Shown: positions 17,485 to 26,856 of the stretch, piece by piece
How the letters are laid out: each line of letters starts with the position of its first letter
Numbering within the stretch: the first letter of the stretch is position 1
Assembly (NCBI GenBank): GCA_020201035.1
Contig: JAIVHO010000002.1
Coordinates: forward strand, 1-64,000
DNA: 64,000 bases
DNA from: Bacteroidales bacterium
GTDB lineage: Bacteria > Bacteroidota > Bacteroidia > Bacteroidales > VadinHA17
Direction of reading: 5' to 3'
The notes under the pieces: model-generated
Database searches by the model: none
What the model saw: the letters and a program-made list of their open reading frames with translations, nothing else
What the model was told of the DNA's origin: nothing
Position numbers and translations under genes: made by a program

Positions 17485-19146
17485 ATGAGCAATGAGGTTT
17501 TTCTTAAGCATCTGGCTGAGGTAGGTGATGATCTTATTTACAGGTATGAACTGACTCCTGAGCGGGGCTTCTCATATGTCAGCAGATCCGCACTCAATTT
17601 TACCGGATATAGCAGGGATGAGCACTATGCTGATCCGGATCTCGGGTTTAAACTGGTGCACCCTGATGACAGGCATCTTCTTGAGAGGTTAGTAGAAAAC
17701 GGGGCAGATAGCAGGATTGTTCTTCGCTGGATTAAAAAGGATGGAACCGTAGTTTGGGCAGAGCAGCGTAATGTTATTGTTTATAATGACAAGGGTATGG
17801 CTGTTGCAATAGAGGGAATAGCAAGGGATGTTACGGATAAGATGAGAGCTGAAAGTATGCTTAAGGAAAGTGAAGCCAGATACCGCACCATCTTCGAGAA
17901 CACCGGGACTGCAATAGCTGTTTTTGAAAATGACGGCACCATTTCACTTGCAAGCAGCAGTTTCGAGGAGTTGTCAGGATACCAAAATGATGAGGTTCTC
18001 AACAAAATGAAGTGGATGGATTTTGTAGTTGAAGAGGATATTGAGTGGATGATGGGGCAGCATAAACTGAGACGATCCGACACCCTGGCAGCCGTAAAGG
18101 AGTATGAATTCCGGCTACGTGACAAAAGCGGTGAAATTAAGTATGTTAATATACATATAGATATTATTCCCGGCACAACAAAGAGCATAGCGTCAATGAT
18201 TGATATTACCGAAAGGAAACATGCGGCTGAGAGGCTTGAACATTCGCATGACCTTATGCGGTATATAATTGAGCACGCAAATAGTGCGGTTGCTGTTCAT
18301 GACAGGGATTTGAGATATATATATGTAAGTCAGCGCTACCTTGATGCATACAAGGTTAAGGATCGCAATATAATAGGGAAACACCATTATGAGGTATTTC
18401 CGGATCTTCCGCAGAAATGGAGAGACGTTCATCAGGAGGCCCTGAAGGGGAATGTTACCCGGTCCGATAGGGACAACTATCCCAAAGCCGATGGTTCCGT
18501 TGAATGGACCAGATGGGAGTGCAGGCCATGGTATGAGGCTGACGGATCGATAGGCGGATTTGTTATATATACTGAGGAAATAACCGAGTGGGTTGAGGCA
18601 GAGGATAAACTGAGAAAGAGTGAGGAGAAATACCGGCTCATGGTGGAGAATCAGACTGATCTGATTGTAAAGGTAGACCCGGAAGGGAGGTTTCTTTTTG
18701 TAAGTCCTTCCTATTGCCGGATGTTTGGCAAAAGTGAAAAGGATTTGCTGGGAAGTAACTTTATGCCATCTGTGCACAAGGATGACAGAGAGTCAACTTC
18801 TGAGGCAATGAAGGATCTTTTCAGGCCACCACATACTGCATATATTGAGCAAAGGGTCGCAGGTTCGGAAGGATGGCTCTGGGTTGCCTGGGTGGATACG
18901 GCTATACCCGATGATCAGGGTAATATTAAGGAAATTATTATGGTAGGGCGTGATATCACCGATCGGAAGAAGGCGGAGATTGAACTGCAAAATAAAAATG
19001 AGGAACTGGAACGGTTTAACAGGATGATGGTTGACAGGGAGAACAGGATGATCAGTCTTAAGAAGGAGGTGAATGGACTCCTGACAGAGCTGAACAGAAC
19101 AAAAAAATACAGATCACCTGATGATGTGGACGAGGCAGACAGATAA
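17485..19146 (+). CDS. Multi-PAS signalling protein without kinase domain
   Basis: A 553-residue cytoplasmic protein with no signal or membrane helix and four PAS/PAC modules at about residues 8-118, 130-250, 258-375 and 383-500. Each ends in a PAC-type motif (GIARDVTDK, SMIDITERK, YTEEITEW, VGRDITDRK). The C-terminal 50 residues form a helix containing ELERFNRMMVDRENRMISLK and ending KEVNGLLTEL, which occupies the place where a histidine kinase would normally start. The same helix type ends the next two genes. The protein therefore cannot phosphorylate anything itself and is probably a sensory or scaffolding partner for the kinases downstream. First gene of a six-gene co-directional set. Confidence 0.85.
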   Translation: MSNEVFLKHLAEVGDDLIYRYELTPERGFSYVSRSALNFTGYSRDEHYADPDLGFKLVHPDDRHLLERLVENGADSRIVLRWIKKDGTVVWAEQRNVIVYNDKGMAVAIEGIARDVTDKMRAESMLKESEARYRTIFENTGTAIAVFENDGTISLASSSFEELSGYQNDEVLNKMKWMDFVVEEDIEWMMGQHKLRRSDTLAAVKEYEFRLRDKSGEIKYVNIHIDIIPGTTKSIASMIDITERKHAAERLEHSHDLMRYIIEHANSAVAVHDRDLRYIYVSQRYLDAYKVKDRNIIGKHHYEVFPDLPQKWRDVHQEALKGNVTRSDRDNYPKADGSVEWTRWECRPWYEADGSIGGFVIYTEEITEWVEAEDKLRKSEEKYRLMVENQTDLIVKVDPEGRFLFVSPSYCRMFGKSEKDLLGSNFMPSVHKDDRESTSEAMKDLFRPPHTAYIEQRVAGSEGWLWVAWVDTAIPDDQGNIKEIIMVGRDITDRKKAEIELQNKNEELERFNRMMVDRENRMISLKKEVNGLLTELNRTKKYRSPDDVDEADR

Positions 19147-19225
19147 CTATAAACACTGATCACCGGACATGGGTGACCTGCGCGGGGTGAAAGTCTCGGG
19201 GATCAGGGATAAATGAATTTTAATT

Positions 19226-20227
19226 ATGGAAACTTCGTATGACCTCATTATGCTGATGCTAAACCTCTCCCGATTGGATGATAAGGGAGAAGTGAAGGAA
19301 CTTTTCACCGGGGGAATGAGTGAGATTTTTAAACCTGTCGGATTTGACTATTCCGATAAGGCAGGGAGTGAGGTTAAGGATTTCTTTGAGGTCAGAACCC
19401 TCTTATCACAGTATGGCTACGTGAGGATAGATAATCCGGAATCACTCTCTGGCGAAAGACGACAAATGATTGATAATGCGGTTCAGATGCTGGCAGTGAT
19501 ACTGGAACGACTCGATTTTGAAAAAAGACTTAAGGAAGAGCGCGATTCTCTGGAGAAAATTGCTGAGGAGAGACTGTTGGAGCTGAAAAAAAATATTAAG
19601 GATCTGCACCGGTCGCGAAATGCATCCCTTAACCTGATTGAGGATATGGAAGAGGAGATTGCCAAACGTATAAGTTATGAGAAGGATCTGGCTGAAAGCG
19701 AAGAGAAATACAGGCTTATCCTGGATAACAGTTTTGATGCAATCCTTCTTACGGTTCCGGATGGTACAATACTAAGTGTTAACAAGGCCGCATGCAAGAT
19801 GTTTGGAATGACTGAGGAAGAACTTATAAAGGGGGGGAAGGATGCAATCCTTGATCCTGATAATCCCGGTCTCACTGATATGCTGAGTGAAAGGAGCAAA
19901 AAAGGGAAGATCAAGGGTGAACTCATTTTCAGGCGCAGCGATGGAACCAGATTCCCCGCAGAGGTTTCAACATCTCTTTACTCAGACAGCAAGGGGGAGA
20001 TACGGTCAAGTATGATTATCAGTGATATAACCGAAAGAAGAGAAACGGAGAATAAGGTTAGTAAGCTTAGAGAGCAACTCCGTCAGGAGCTTGATCAGAA
20101 GACTCTGGAGTTGAGAGAAAGGATTACAGAACTTGAGCGGTTTCAGAAGGCAACGATAGAACGGGAATTCAGGATTAAGGAGCTGAGGGATGAGGTTGCA
20201 AAACTGAAGGCGGAACAGGGAGTTTAA
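19226..20227 (+). CDS. PAS protein with short N-terminal GAF-like region, no kinase domain
   Basis: A 333-residue soluble protein. Residues about 1-105 form a compact domain ending in the GAF-like tail RQMIDNAVQMLAVILERLDF. A coiled coil follows to about residue 155, including ASLNLIEDMEEEI, then one PAS domain (about 158-270, ending SDITERR). A C-terminal helix (ELERFQKATIEREFRIKELR) is followed by DEVAKLK. This helix matches those of its neighbours in place of a kinase. The segment RSRNASLNLIEDMEEE recurs in modified form in the histidine kinase at 21.8 kb, suggesting shared ancestry. Gap to the previous gene 79 bp. Confidence 0.8.
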   Translation: METSYDLIMLMLNLSRLDDKGEVKELFTGGMSEIFKPVGFDYSDKAGSEVKDFFEVRTLLSQYGYVRIDNPESLSGERRQMIDNAVQMLAVILERLDFEKRLKEERDSLEKIAEERLLELKKNIKDLHRSRNASLNLIEDMEEEIAKRISYEKDLAESEEKYRLILDNSFDAILLTVPDGTILSVNKAACKMFGMTEEELIKGGKDAILDPDNPGLTDMLSERSKKGKIKGELIFRRSDGTRFPAEVSTSLYSDSKGEIRSSMIISDITERRETENKVSKLREQLRQELDQKTLELRERITELERFQKATIEREFRIKELRDEVAKLKAEQGV

Positions 20228-20259
20228 TTGTATACCGAAAACCTGTTATAGTTTATATT

Positions 20260-21750
20260 ATGAGATATGCCTGGAAAAACAGATCAGTGTGGATAAAGAT
20301 ATCCGTTGTGTCTGTTATAGCTGTAATGGTGATCGCTGTAACAGGACTGGCAGGTTACCTTCCCGGGTTTACTGCTCCGGGCAGCGTAAAGGAAGGTTAT
20401 ATTCCTATGGCACCTGCAACCTCAATAGGATTTATTATTTATGGGGTTGTGATACTGGTCCTTTTAATCAGAAGAGAGGATAATGATCCGGTCTGGCTAC
20501 CGGCATTTCTTTCCGGAGTGGTAATGCTTTTTGGAATTCTGGAAGTCGCAGGATTTCTGACCGGTCTGGACCTGAGCCTCGAAGACAGGTTGGTTCCTGA
20601 GATGGGGCATCTGGGAGGAATCCCCGTTGCAAGGATGTCTCCCGCTACTGGCGCTGTATTAGCAGTGACAGGGCTTATTATGTACCTGAAAATATTTGAT
20701 AATAGGTTGAGACGGTTTTGCCGGAGTATCGAGCTTCTATCTGGTATACTGATACTTATGGTAATGATTTATGGAGTTCTTTTTTCACTCGCTTACCTCT
20801 ATAGAAGACCTTTGCTATACGAAGCGGGTGAAGTAATACCGATGGCTGAAACTACAACATGGGGGGTGGTTTTGATGTCAGTATCCCTGCTGGCATTGAG
20901 GGAGAGATTATATCCGATGAAACTGCTTACAGAAAATACAACCCGCGGATATCTTCTGAGGTTTATTCTTCCTCTTGCTATTCTGGCAGTTTTGTCCGGA
21001 GGAGTTACAGCTTTCTTATCATTGCAGATATTTAAAATTAATCCGGCTTTTATTTCAGCTTTCTTGTTAATAATCGTGATAATAATTGCAGGGATATCAG
21101 CTACAGTTATGGCTCGTTATCTGGGTGGTTTAATAGATATGCACAGGAGCAAAACTACCAGGACTGAAAAAGATTTGATAATTAGTGAGGAACAATATCG
21201 CACACTTTTTGAGACTATGGCAGAAGGTGTGGTATATCAGGATTCAGGGGGAGAGATAATTTCTGCCAACCGTGCGGCATCGGAGATTCTGGGTCTTACT
21301 ATAGAGCAGATGAAAGGAAAAAGCTCAATTGATCCGGAATGGAGGGCTGTTGACAGAGAGGGGAATGAGCTTCCAGGTGAAATGCATGCTGCAATGATGG
21401 CCCTGAGGACAGGTAAAATAGTTGACAACTTTATTCAGGGGATATTTAATCCGCAGAAGAAGGATTATGTATGGATTATCGTAAACTCGATTCCACAATT
21501 CAGGAAAGGGTCAGATAAACCATTCAGGGTGTTTTCAACATTTCTGGAAATCACCAGACGCAAGAAGGCTGAAGATGAATTGCAGATTCTTAAAAGCAAT
21601 CTTGAAAAGGAGGTAGCAACGAAGACCCGGGAGCTTAATGAAAGAATCAGGGAACTGGAGCATTTTCACGAGGTTACGATTGAAAGGGAACTGAGAATGG
21701 AGGAGTTAAGGAAGGAAATAGAATTATTGAGAAATCAACCTCCTGAATAG
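20260..21750 (+). CDS. Membrane-anchored PAS protein without kinase domain
   Basis: A 496-residue protein whose first half (about residues 10-290) contains roughly eight hydrophobic helices forming an integral-membrane sensor region of no named type. One PAS domain follows (about 312-430, from SEEQYRTLFETMAEGVVYQD to EITRRKKAE). The C-terminus is a coiled coil ending ELEHFHEVTIERELRMEELR plus KEIELLRN, the third occurrence of the shared helix. It could report a membrane or redox signal to the downstream kinases by hetero-oligomerisation (inference). Gap to the previous gene 32 bp. Confidence 0.78.
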   Translation: MRYAWKNRSVWIKISVVSVIAVMVIAVTGLAGYLPGFTAPGSVKEGYIPMAPATSIGFIIYGVVILVLLIRREDNDPVWLPAFLSGVVMLFGILEVAGFLTGLDLSLEDRLVPEMGHLGGIPVARMSPATGAVLAVTGLIMYLKIFDNRLRRFCRSIELLSGILILMVMIYGVLFSLAYLYRRPLLYEAGEVIPMAETTTWGVVLMSVSLLALRERLYPMKLLTENTTRGYLLRFILPLAILAVLSGGVTAFLSLQIFKINPAFISAFLLIIVIIIAGISATVMARYLGGLIDMHRSKTTRTEKDLIISEEQYRTLFETMAEGVVYQDSGGEIISANRAASEILGLTIEQMKGKSSIDPEWRAVDREGNELPGEMHAAMMALRTGKIVDNFIQGIFNPQKKDYVWIIVNSIPQFRKGSDKPFRVFSTFLEITRRKKAEDELQILKSNLEKEVATKTRELNERIRELEHFHEVTIERELRMEELRKEIELLRNQPPE

Positions 21751-21787
21751 ATGGTTATTTTTAAAATATCTCTTTATAATTGATTGA

Positions 21788-24004
21788 ATGATAATGAATT
21801 TGATAATAAAACATCTGGTTTCAATTGGTATATTGGTGAGCTGTTTTGCAGAGTTAACTGGTGAAGTAACCCTGAACCAGTGGCAAAGGGACACTATAGT
21901 TATAGCTTCAGAACCCGATTACCCGCCATACTGTATGTTGGACGAGAATAATGAACCTGTAGGTTTCTCTGTCGACCTGTTCAGGGCTTCTGCTGATGCG
22001 GCCGGACTTGAAGTGAAAATCAAGATCGGTGTCTGGAGTCAGATAAAAGAGGATCTGGCACATGGGAGGATTGATGCACTGCCACTTGTCGGACGCACAC
22101 CGGAGCGAGAAGATTTATATGACTTTACTATGCCCTATATCTCCCTCCACGGGGCTGTATTTGTAAGGAAAGGGACTGATGATATTAACTCCGTTGAAGA
22201 TCTGAAAGGGAAGGAGATAATTGTTATGAGAGGGGATAACGCTGAAGAATTTGTGAGGCGCGAAAAAATAAGTGACCATATAATTACCACAGCTACCTTC
22301 GAAGAGGCATTCAGGCAGCTCGCAGCAGGCGAGCATGATGCCGTGGTCATTCAAAGAGTGGTGGGGCTTACTCTACTGGATGAGCTCAGGATAAAATCTG
22401 TTGTACCTCTTGGCTTTCAGATACCACAGTTCCGGCAGGATTTCTGTTTTGCTGTGAAAAAAGGTGATGAGATTCTCCTTGAACGCTTAAATGAAGGCCT
22501 GTCAATTATTATTGCAAATAATGCATATGAAACAATACGGAATAAATGGTTCGGTCCGGTTGTTCATACCGGGATGTCTGCCAGGCAGGTAATCCGAATA
22601 ATCCTTTTCGTGATTCTGCCACTTGTTATGATTCTGATTATTCTGTGGATAATATTCCTGCGTCATGAGGTGGTCAGGCGGACAGCTAATCTGAACCTTG
22701 AGATTGAGCACCATCAGATGACAATGGCAAGGCTCGAAGATAACCAGAGGACCCTCAAAGAGAGCGAAGAACAGATAAGGCTGCTTCTGAATTCAACGGC
22801 TGAAGGGATTTTTGGTATTGATAACAGTGGGGTTTGCACATTTATCAATAATTCAGCCCTTGATATACTGGGTTATCTGTCACCGGAAGAGGTGACGGAC
22901 AGCGACGTGCATAAACTGATCCATCATTCACATACAGACGGATCATCATTCTCCAAAGAAGATTGCCTGATCTTTAATGCGCTGAGGGATGGAGGGAAGG
23001 CATACACTGACAGTGAGGTTCTGTGGAAAAAAGACGGCTCCCCTTTTGAAGCAGAGTATTTTTCCTATCCAATCAGGAACGAAGATAAGATTACCGGGGC
23101 GGTAGTAACCTTCTGGGATATTACAGAAAGAAAAAAAGCAGAAAGGGAACTGCTGGCACTGAAAAACAGTCTGGAACAGATCATTGAAGAGAGGACCGCG
23201 GAACTTAACAGTCAGGTACAGAAGCTCAACAGGAGCCAGACTGCAATGCTTTACCTTGTTGAGGATCTGAATAGTATATCGTCAGAACTGAAGGAGGAAC
23301 GCAGAAAGCTGGAGTATTCAAACAGTGAGCTTGAAGCATTTACCTACTCTGTCTCCCATGATTTGAGAGCTCCTCTTCGGGCAATTGACGGATTCTCAAA
23401 ATTCCTGATGGAAGATTATTATGAACGTTTGGATGATGAGGGGAAAAGATATATTAACACTATAAGAGCTAATGCTTCAAAAATGGATCAGCTGATACTC
23501 GATATGTTGAACCTCTCACGCATATCCCGTGCAACAATCTCAATGACAGAGGTTGATATGGGTGCCATTGCTGAATCCATTTACATGGAAATTGCAACTG
23601 AGGAGGAGAAGCAACAGTTTGAGGTGTCAATAGAAAAGGGCCCGGTTGTAAAATGTGACGCGGCACTGATAAAGCAGGTGTGGCAGAACCTGATTGGTAA
23701 TGCTTTAAAGTATAGTTCCAGATCAGACCTTAAAAGGATTGAGATAGGTCACAGAAAGGAGAATGGTGAGGTGATATGGTCTATAAAAGATCAGGGGGCA
23801 GGATTTAATCCCGAGTATAAGCATAAACTCTTTGGCGTATTCCAGAGGCTTCACAGAAGCGATGAGTTTGAAGGTACCGGGGTTGGCCTGGCGATAATTC
23901 AAAGGATAATTCAGAGACACGGAGGAAGAGTATGGGCTGAAGGGGAAATTAACAGGGGTGCAACTTTTTCATTTGCATTACGGGTAGAGGATGGCGATAG
24001 TTGA
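21788..24004 (+). CDS. Sensor histidine kinase with periplasmic solute-binding domain and PAS
   Basis: A 738-residue membrane kinase. A signal/anchor (about 5-22) precedes a family-3 solute-binding domain (about 35-255; IVIASEPDYPPYCMLDENNE, GFSVDLFRA). A membrane helix (about 268-290) is followed by a PAS domain (about 325-455). A coiled coil with SQTAMLYLVEDLN leads into HisKA with the phospho-acceptor in FTYSVSHDLRAPLRAIDGF (His about 524), then an HATPase with NLIGNALKY, KDQGAGF and GTGVGLAI. It should bind an amino acid or similar small molecule outside the membrane. The HisKA subtype is the one commonly paired with Rcp1-like regulators, and such a gene follows directly. Confidence 0.9.
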   Translation: MIMNLIIKHLVSIGILVSCFAELTGEVTLNQWQRDTIVIASEPDYPPYCMLDENNEPVGFSVDLFRASADAAGLEVKIKIGVWSQIKEDLAHGRIDALPLVGRTPEREDLYDFTMPYISLHGAVFVRKGTDDINSVEDLKGKEIIVMRGDNAEEFVRREKISDHIITTATFEEAFRQLAAGEHDAVVIQRVVGLTLLDELRIKSVVPLGFQIPQFRQDFCFAVKKGDEILLERLNEGLSIIIANNAYETIRNKWFGPVVHTGMSARQVIRIILFVILPLVMILIILWIIFLRHEVVRRTANLNLEIEHHQMTMARLEDNQRTLKESEEQIRLLLNSTAEGIFGIDNSGVCTFINNSALDILGYLSPEEVTDSDVHKLIHHSHTDGSSFSKEDCLIFNALRDGGKAYTDSEVLWKKDGSPFEAEYFSYPIRNEDKITGAVVTFWDITERKKAERELLALKNSLEQIIEERTAELNSQVQKLNRSQTAMLYLVEDLNSISSELKEERRKLEYSNSELEAFTYSVSHDLRAPLRAIDGFSKFLMEDYYERLDDEGKRYINTIRANASKMDQLILDMLNLSRISRATISMTEVDMGAIAESIYMEIATEEEKQQFEVSIEKGPVVKCDAALIKQVWQNLIGNALKYSSRSDLKRIEIGHRKENGEVIWSIKDQGAGFNPEYKHKLFGVFQRLHRSDEFEGTGVGLAIIQRIIQRHGGRVWAEGEINRGATFSFALRVEDGDS

Positions 24005-24103
24005 ACTGTGTGACCTGAGCAGAGGCTTTTCTTCAGTTAAGTATGCAGAATTTAATTTACTATATTTGCTCCGGACATGTAGACCAGACTAATAAATTGT
24101 TTT

Positions 24104-24547
24104 ATGGAAAATATGAACGAGGTTGAAATACTGATTGTGGAGGATAATCCCAATGATGCGGAGATGGCGCTTCGTGCACTGAAAAATAACAACCTTACAA
24201 ATCAGGTACTGGTGGTTGGTGACGGAGAAGAAGCACTTAATTTCCTTTTTGCAAAAGGGAAATATTCAAAAAGAAACCAGGCGACCCGTCCAAAAATGGT
24301 ATTGCTGGATCTTAAGTTGCCAAAGGTAGACGGACTCGAAGTTCTGCGTAAAATAAAGAGTGATCCTGCAACCAGAATGATCCCTGTAATCGTGCTAACT
24401 TCATCAAAGGAGGAGAGTGATATTGTTGAGAGTTATAGGCTTGGCGTGAACAGTTATATTGTTAAACCTGTGGATTTTGATAAATTCGTTGATGCGGTAA
24501 GGGAGTTGGGACTATACTGGCTTCTTCTGAATCAAAATCCTTCCTGA
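24104..24547 (+). CDS. Single-domain response regulator, Rcp1-like
   Basis: A 147-residue receiver domain with no output domain. The acidic pocket is in [13 protein letters not shown], the phospho-acceptor Asp is in LLDLKLP (about residue 68), the Thr/Ser is in VLTSSKEE and the Lys in YIVKPVDF. The ND-rich loop and length are typical of regulators that serve phytochrome-like kinases. It is the probable phosphotransfer partner of the kinase 100 bp upstream, with output by protein contact rather than DNA binding. Confidence 0.9.
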   Translation: MENMNEVEILIVEDNPNDAEMALRALKNNNLTNQVLVVGDGEEALNFLFAKGKYSKRNQATRPKMVLLDLKLPKVDGLEVLRKIKSDPATRMIPVIVLTSSKEESDIVESYRLGVNSYIVKPVDFDKFVDAVRELGLYWLLLNQNPS

Positions 24548-24688
24548 CTCAAGAGTGGGAGTTGAATCACGCGGTTACTTTTCCAGAAGTTCATCCTTAG
24601 GACATGAAGACACAATTTAAATTTTCACCGGATCAAAGGTTTCCCGAAGGAGTCTTACGGGAGCTTATATCCTGATAGGGGTTAACGT

Positions 24689-26632
24689 ATGTCACCTGAA
24701 AAAAGAAAAATAAAGATTCTGTTTGTGGAAGACCTGCCTTCTGACGTTGAGCTGGCACTACGGGTAATAGCAAGGGAGAATATACCCTTTACCCATATTG
24801 TTGCTGATACCGAGGATAAGTTCAGGGAGGCACTGGAAAACTTCAGGCCTGATATAGTGGTTTCAGACTATTCTATGCCCGCTTTTGACGGGATGAGTGC
24901 ACTTAAGATCACCCTTGCATCAGGATATAATATACCCTTTGTCATGCTTACAGGTTCCATGAATGAGGAGACAGCCGTTGAATGCATGAAAGCCGGAGCA
25001 AATGACTATGTTATTAAGGAACATATAAATCGCCTGCCTTATGCAATAATTGAGGCTATTGAAAATAACAGAATCCGCATAGAGAGAGATCAGGCAGAAA
25101 AAACGCTTCGACTTCTGAGCCGGTCTGTTGATCAAAGCCCGGTAAGCATTGTTATTACCGATAGCAACGGGATGATAGAATATGTTAATCCCACTTTTTC
25201 AGTTCTTACAGGTTACAGCTTCGACGAGTCAATCGGAAAGAAGACAAACATTGTTAAATCGGGCCAACATCCTGAAGATATTTACAGAAATTTGTGGGAT
25301 ACAATAACGCAGGGACACGACTGGAGTGGTGAACTGATTAATAAGAAAAAGGACGGTACACTCTACTGGGAGAGTGTGATGATATCACCCATATTTGATA
25401 GCGAGGGGGAAATAACACACTTTGTGGGTGTTAAGGATGATATTACGGAAAAGCGACAGATGGTAGAGGAACTGACCAGGGCAAAGGAGAAGGCAGAAGA
25501 GAGTGACCGGCTTAAATCAGCCTTTCTTGCCAATATGAGTCATGAGATCAGAACCCCGATGAACGGGATAGTTGGCTTTATTGATCTTCTGCAGTTTCCG
25601 GATCTGACCAGTGACGAACGGGCACAGTACTTTTCGCTGGTAAAAGAGAGTACCAATCGCCTTATGATTACTATCGATAATCTGATGGAGATATCCAGAA
25701 TTGAAGCGGGACAGGAGAAAATTCACTTTTCCGATTTTAACCTTTATGAACTGCTTCAATACTATCATGGATTATATAAGCCGGAAGCAGAGATAAAGTC
25801 CCTTGAACTTCTGATTCAGTCAGATATTCCGGAGAATATGCTGATAACTGGTGATAAGAGTAAGCTGGGATCAGTTTTTTCAAACCTGATAAACAATGCA
25901 ATTAAATTCACTTCAATAGGGAGTGTTGAATTTGGATGTAAAATTGTTCCCGGCAAGAGACTGGCGTTTTCTGTACGGGATAGCGGCCCGGGTATCCCGG
26001 CTGAAAAGCATGACATTATCTTTGAAAGATTTACTCAGGCCGAGAGCGATTTAAACCGGCCTTATGAAGGTTCCGGTCTCGGCCTCTCTATTGTGAAGGC
26101 ATATACAGAGATGCTTGGGGGGAAAATTGAGGTTAAATCCGCACCTGGTGAAGGTAGTGAGTTTATTGTGACAGTGCCGCTGATGATCTCGGAAAATCCG
26201 GAAACAGCAGTAGCGGGCAAGGATACCGGGAGTGTGAGTAATGAAGCGTCTGATAGAAAAGCCGGCAGTGAAACCAATGCATTGATTCTTGTTGCTGAAG
26301 ATGATGAAACAAGTATATCCTATCTTGATAAGATACTTGCTGATAATAAGTTCAGGGTTATTATTGCCCGTAACGGGGCTGAGGCTGTTAAAATGTTTGA
26401 GCAGAATCCTGATATCAGTATTGTTCTGATGGATATTAAAATGCCTGTGATGGATGGTCTGGAGGCAACCAGGCGTCTACGTAAAATAAACGACAAAATT
26501 CCGATAATTGCCCAGACAGCATATGCACTGCCTGCTGAAGCTGAATCGATTGCCGCCGCCGGATGCACTGATTATATCTCAAAACCTACCAACCGGACCG
26601 ATCTTATCGCGCTTATAAATAAATACCTGTAG
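24689..26632 (+). CDS. Hybrid histidine kinase REC-PAS-HisKA-HATPase-REC
   Basis: A 647-residue cytoplasmic kinase. An N-terminal receiver (about 8-120, Asp in VVSDYSMP about residue 59) is followed by PAS (about 138-255), HisKA with His in NMSHEIRTPMNG (about 283) and HATPase with NLINNAIKF, VRDSGPGI and GSGLGLSI. A C-terminal receiver (about 532-645, Asp in VLMDIKMP about 579) ends the protein. The N-terminal receiver suggests it takes phosphate or a binding signal from the upstream modules. No transcription factor is encoded in the set, so the final output is not visible here. Confidence 0.9.
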   Translation: MSPEKRKIKILFVEDLPSDVELALRVIARENIPFTHIVADTEDKFREALENFRPDIVVSDYSMPAFDGMSALKITLASGYNIPFVMLTGSMNEETAVECMKAGANDYVIKEHINRLPYAIIEAIENNRIRIERDQAEKTLRLLSRSVDQSPVSIVITDSNGMIEYVNPTFSVLTGYSFDESIGKKTNIVKSGQHPEDIYRNLWDTITQGHDWSGELINKKKDGTLYWESVMISPIFDSEGEITHFVGVKDDITEKRQMVEELTRAKEKAEESDRLKSAFLANMSHEIRTPMNGIVGFIDLLQFPDLTSDERAQYFSLVKESTNRLMITIDNLMEISRIEAGQEKIHFSDFNLYELLQYYHGLYKPEAEIKSLELLIQSDIPENMLITGDKSKLGSVFSNLINNAIKFTSIGSVEFGCKIVPGKRLAFSVRDSGPGIPAEKHDIIFERFTQAESDLNRPYEGSGLGLSIVKAYTEMLGGKIEVKSAPGEGSEFIVTVPLMISENPETAVAGKDTGSVSNEASDRKAGSETNALILVAEDDETSISYLDKILADNKFRVIIARNGAEAVKMFEQNPDISIVLMDIKMPVMDGLEATRRLRKINDKIPIIAQTAYALPAEAESIAAAGCTDYISKPTNRTDLIALINKYL

Positions 26633-26639
26633 TCCAGGA

Positions 26640-26725
26640 CCCGTCCCCGGACTCTACTCACTCTCCTCACGCCAGCCTCACTCTCCGCGCTCCGGCCTCA
26701 CCATCTTCACTCTGGCCTCACGCAA
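26640..26725. repeat. Degenerate intergenic tandem repeat
   Basis: Imperfect copies of a 25-30 bp motif (CTCACTCTCCNCGCTCCGGC, CTCACCATCTTCACTCTGGC, CTCACGC) lie directly after the hybrid kinase stop. The tract is C-rich on + and contains no gene. Confidence 0.6.
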
Positions 26726-26759
26726 CCAGTTTCTGTAATATTATTGTAATAAAACCTTA

Positions 26760-26801
26760 ATGGTTCTTTAACCATCATGATATAACCGCACCATACATTT
26801 G
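26760..26801 (+). promoter_or_regulatory. Promoter region of the beta-helix lipoprotein gene
   Basis: TACATTTG (26794-26801) fits the -7 TAnnTTTG consensus. A perfect inverted repeat ATGGTT-CTTT-AACCAT (26760-26775) lies where a -33 element or activator site would be. No clear -33 TTTG is present, which fits activator dependence (inference). Confidence 0.4.
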
Positions 26802-26856
26802 CAATGTGAATATGTTAATAATTAAATTTTAAATAATTCAAATTGTGAAACAAGTA

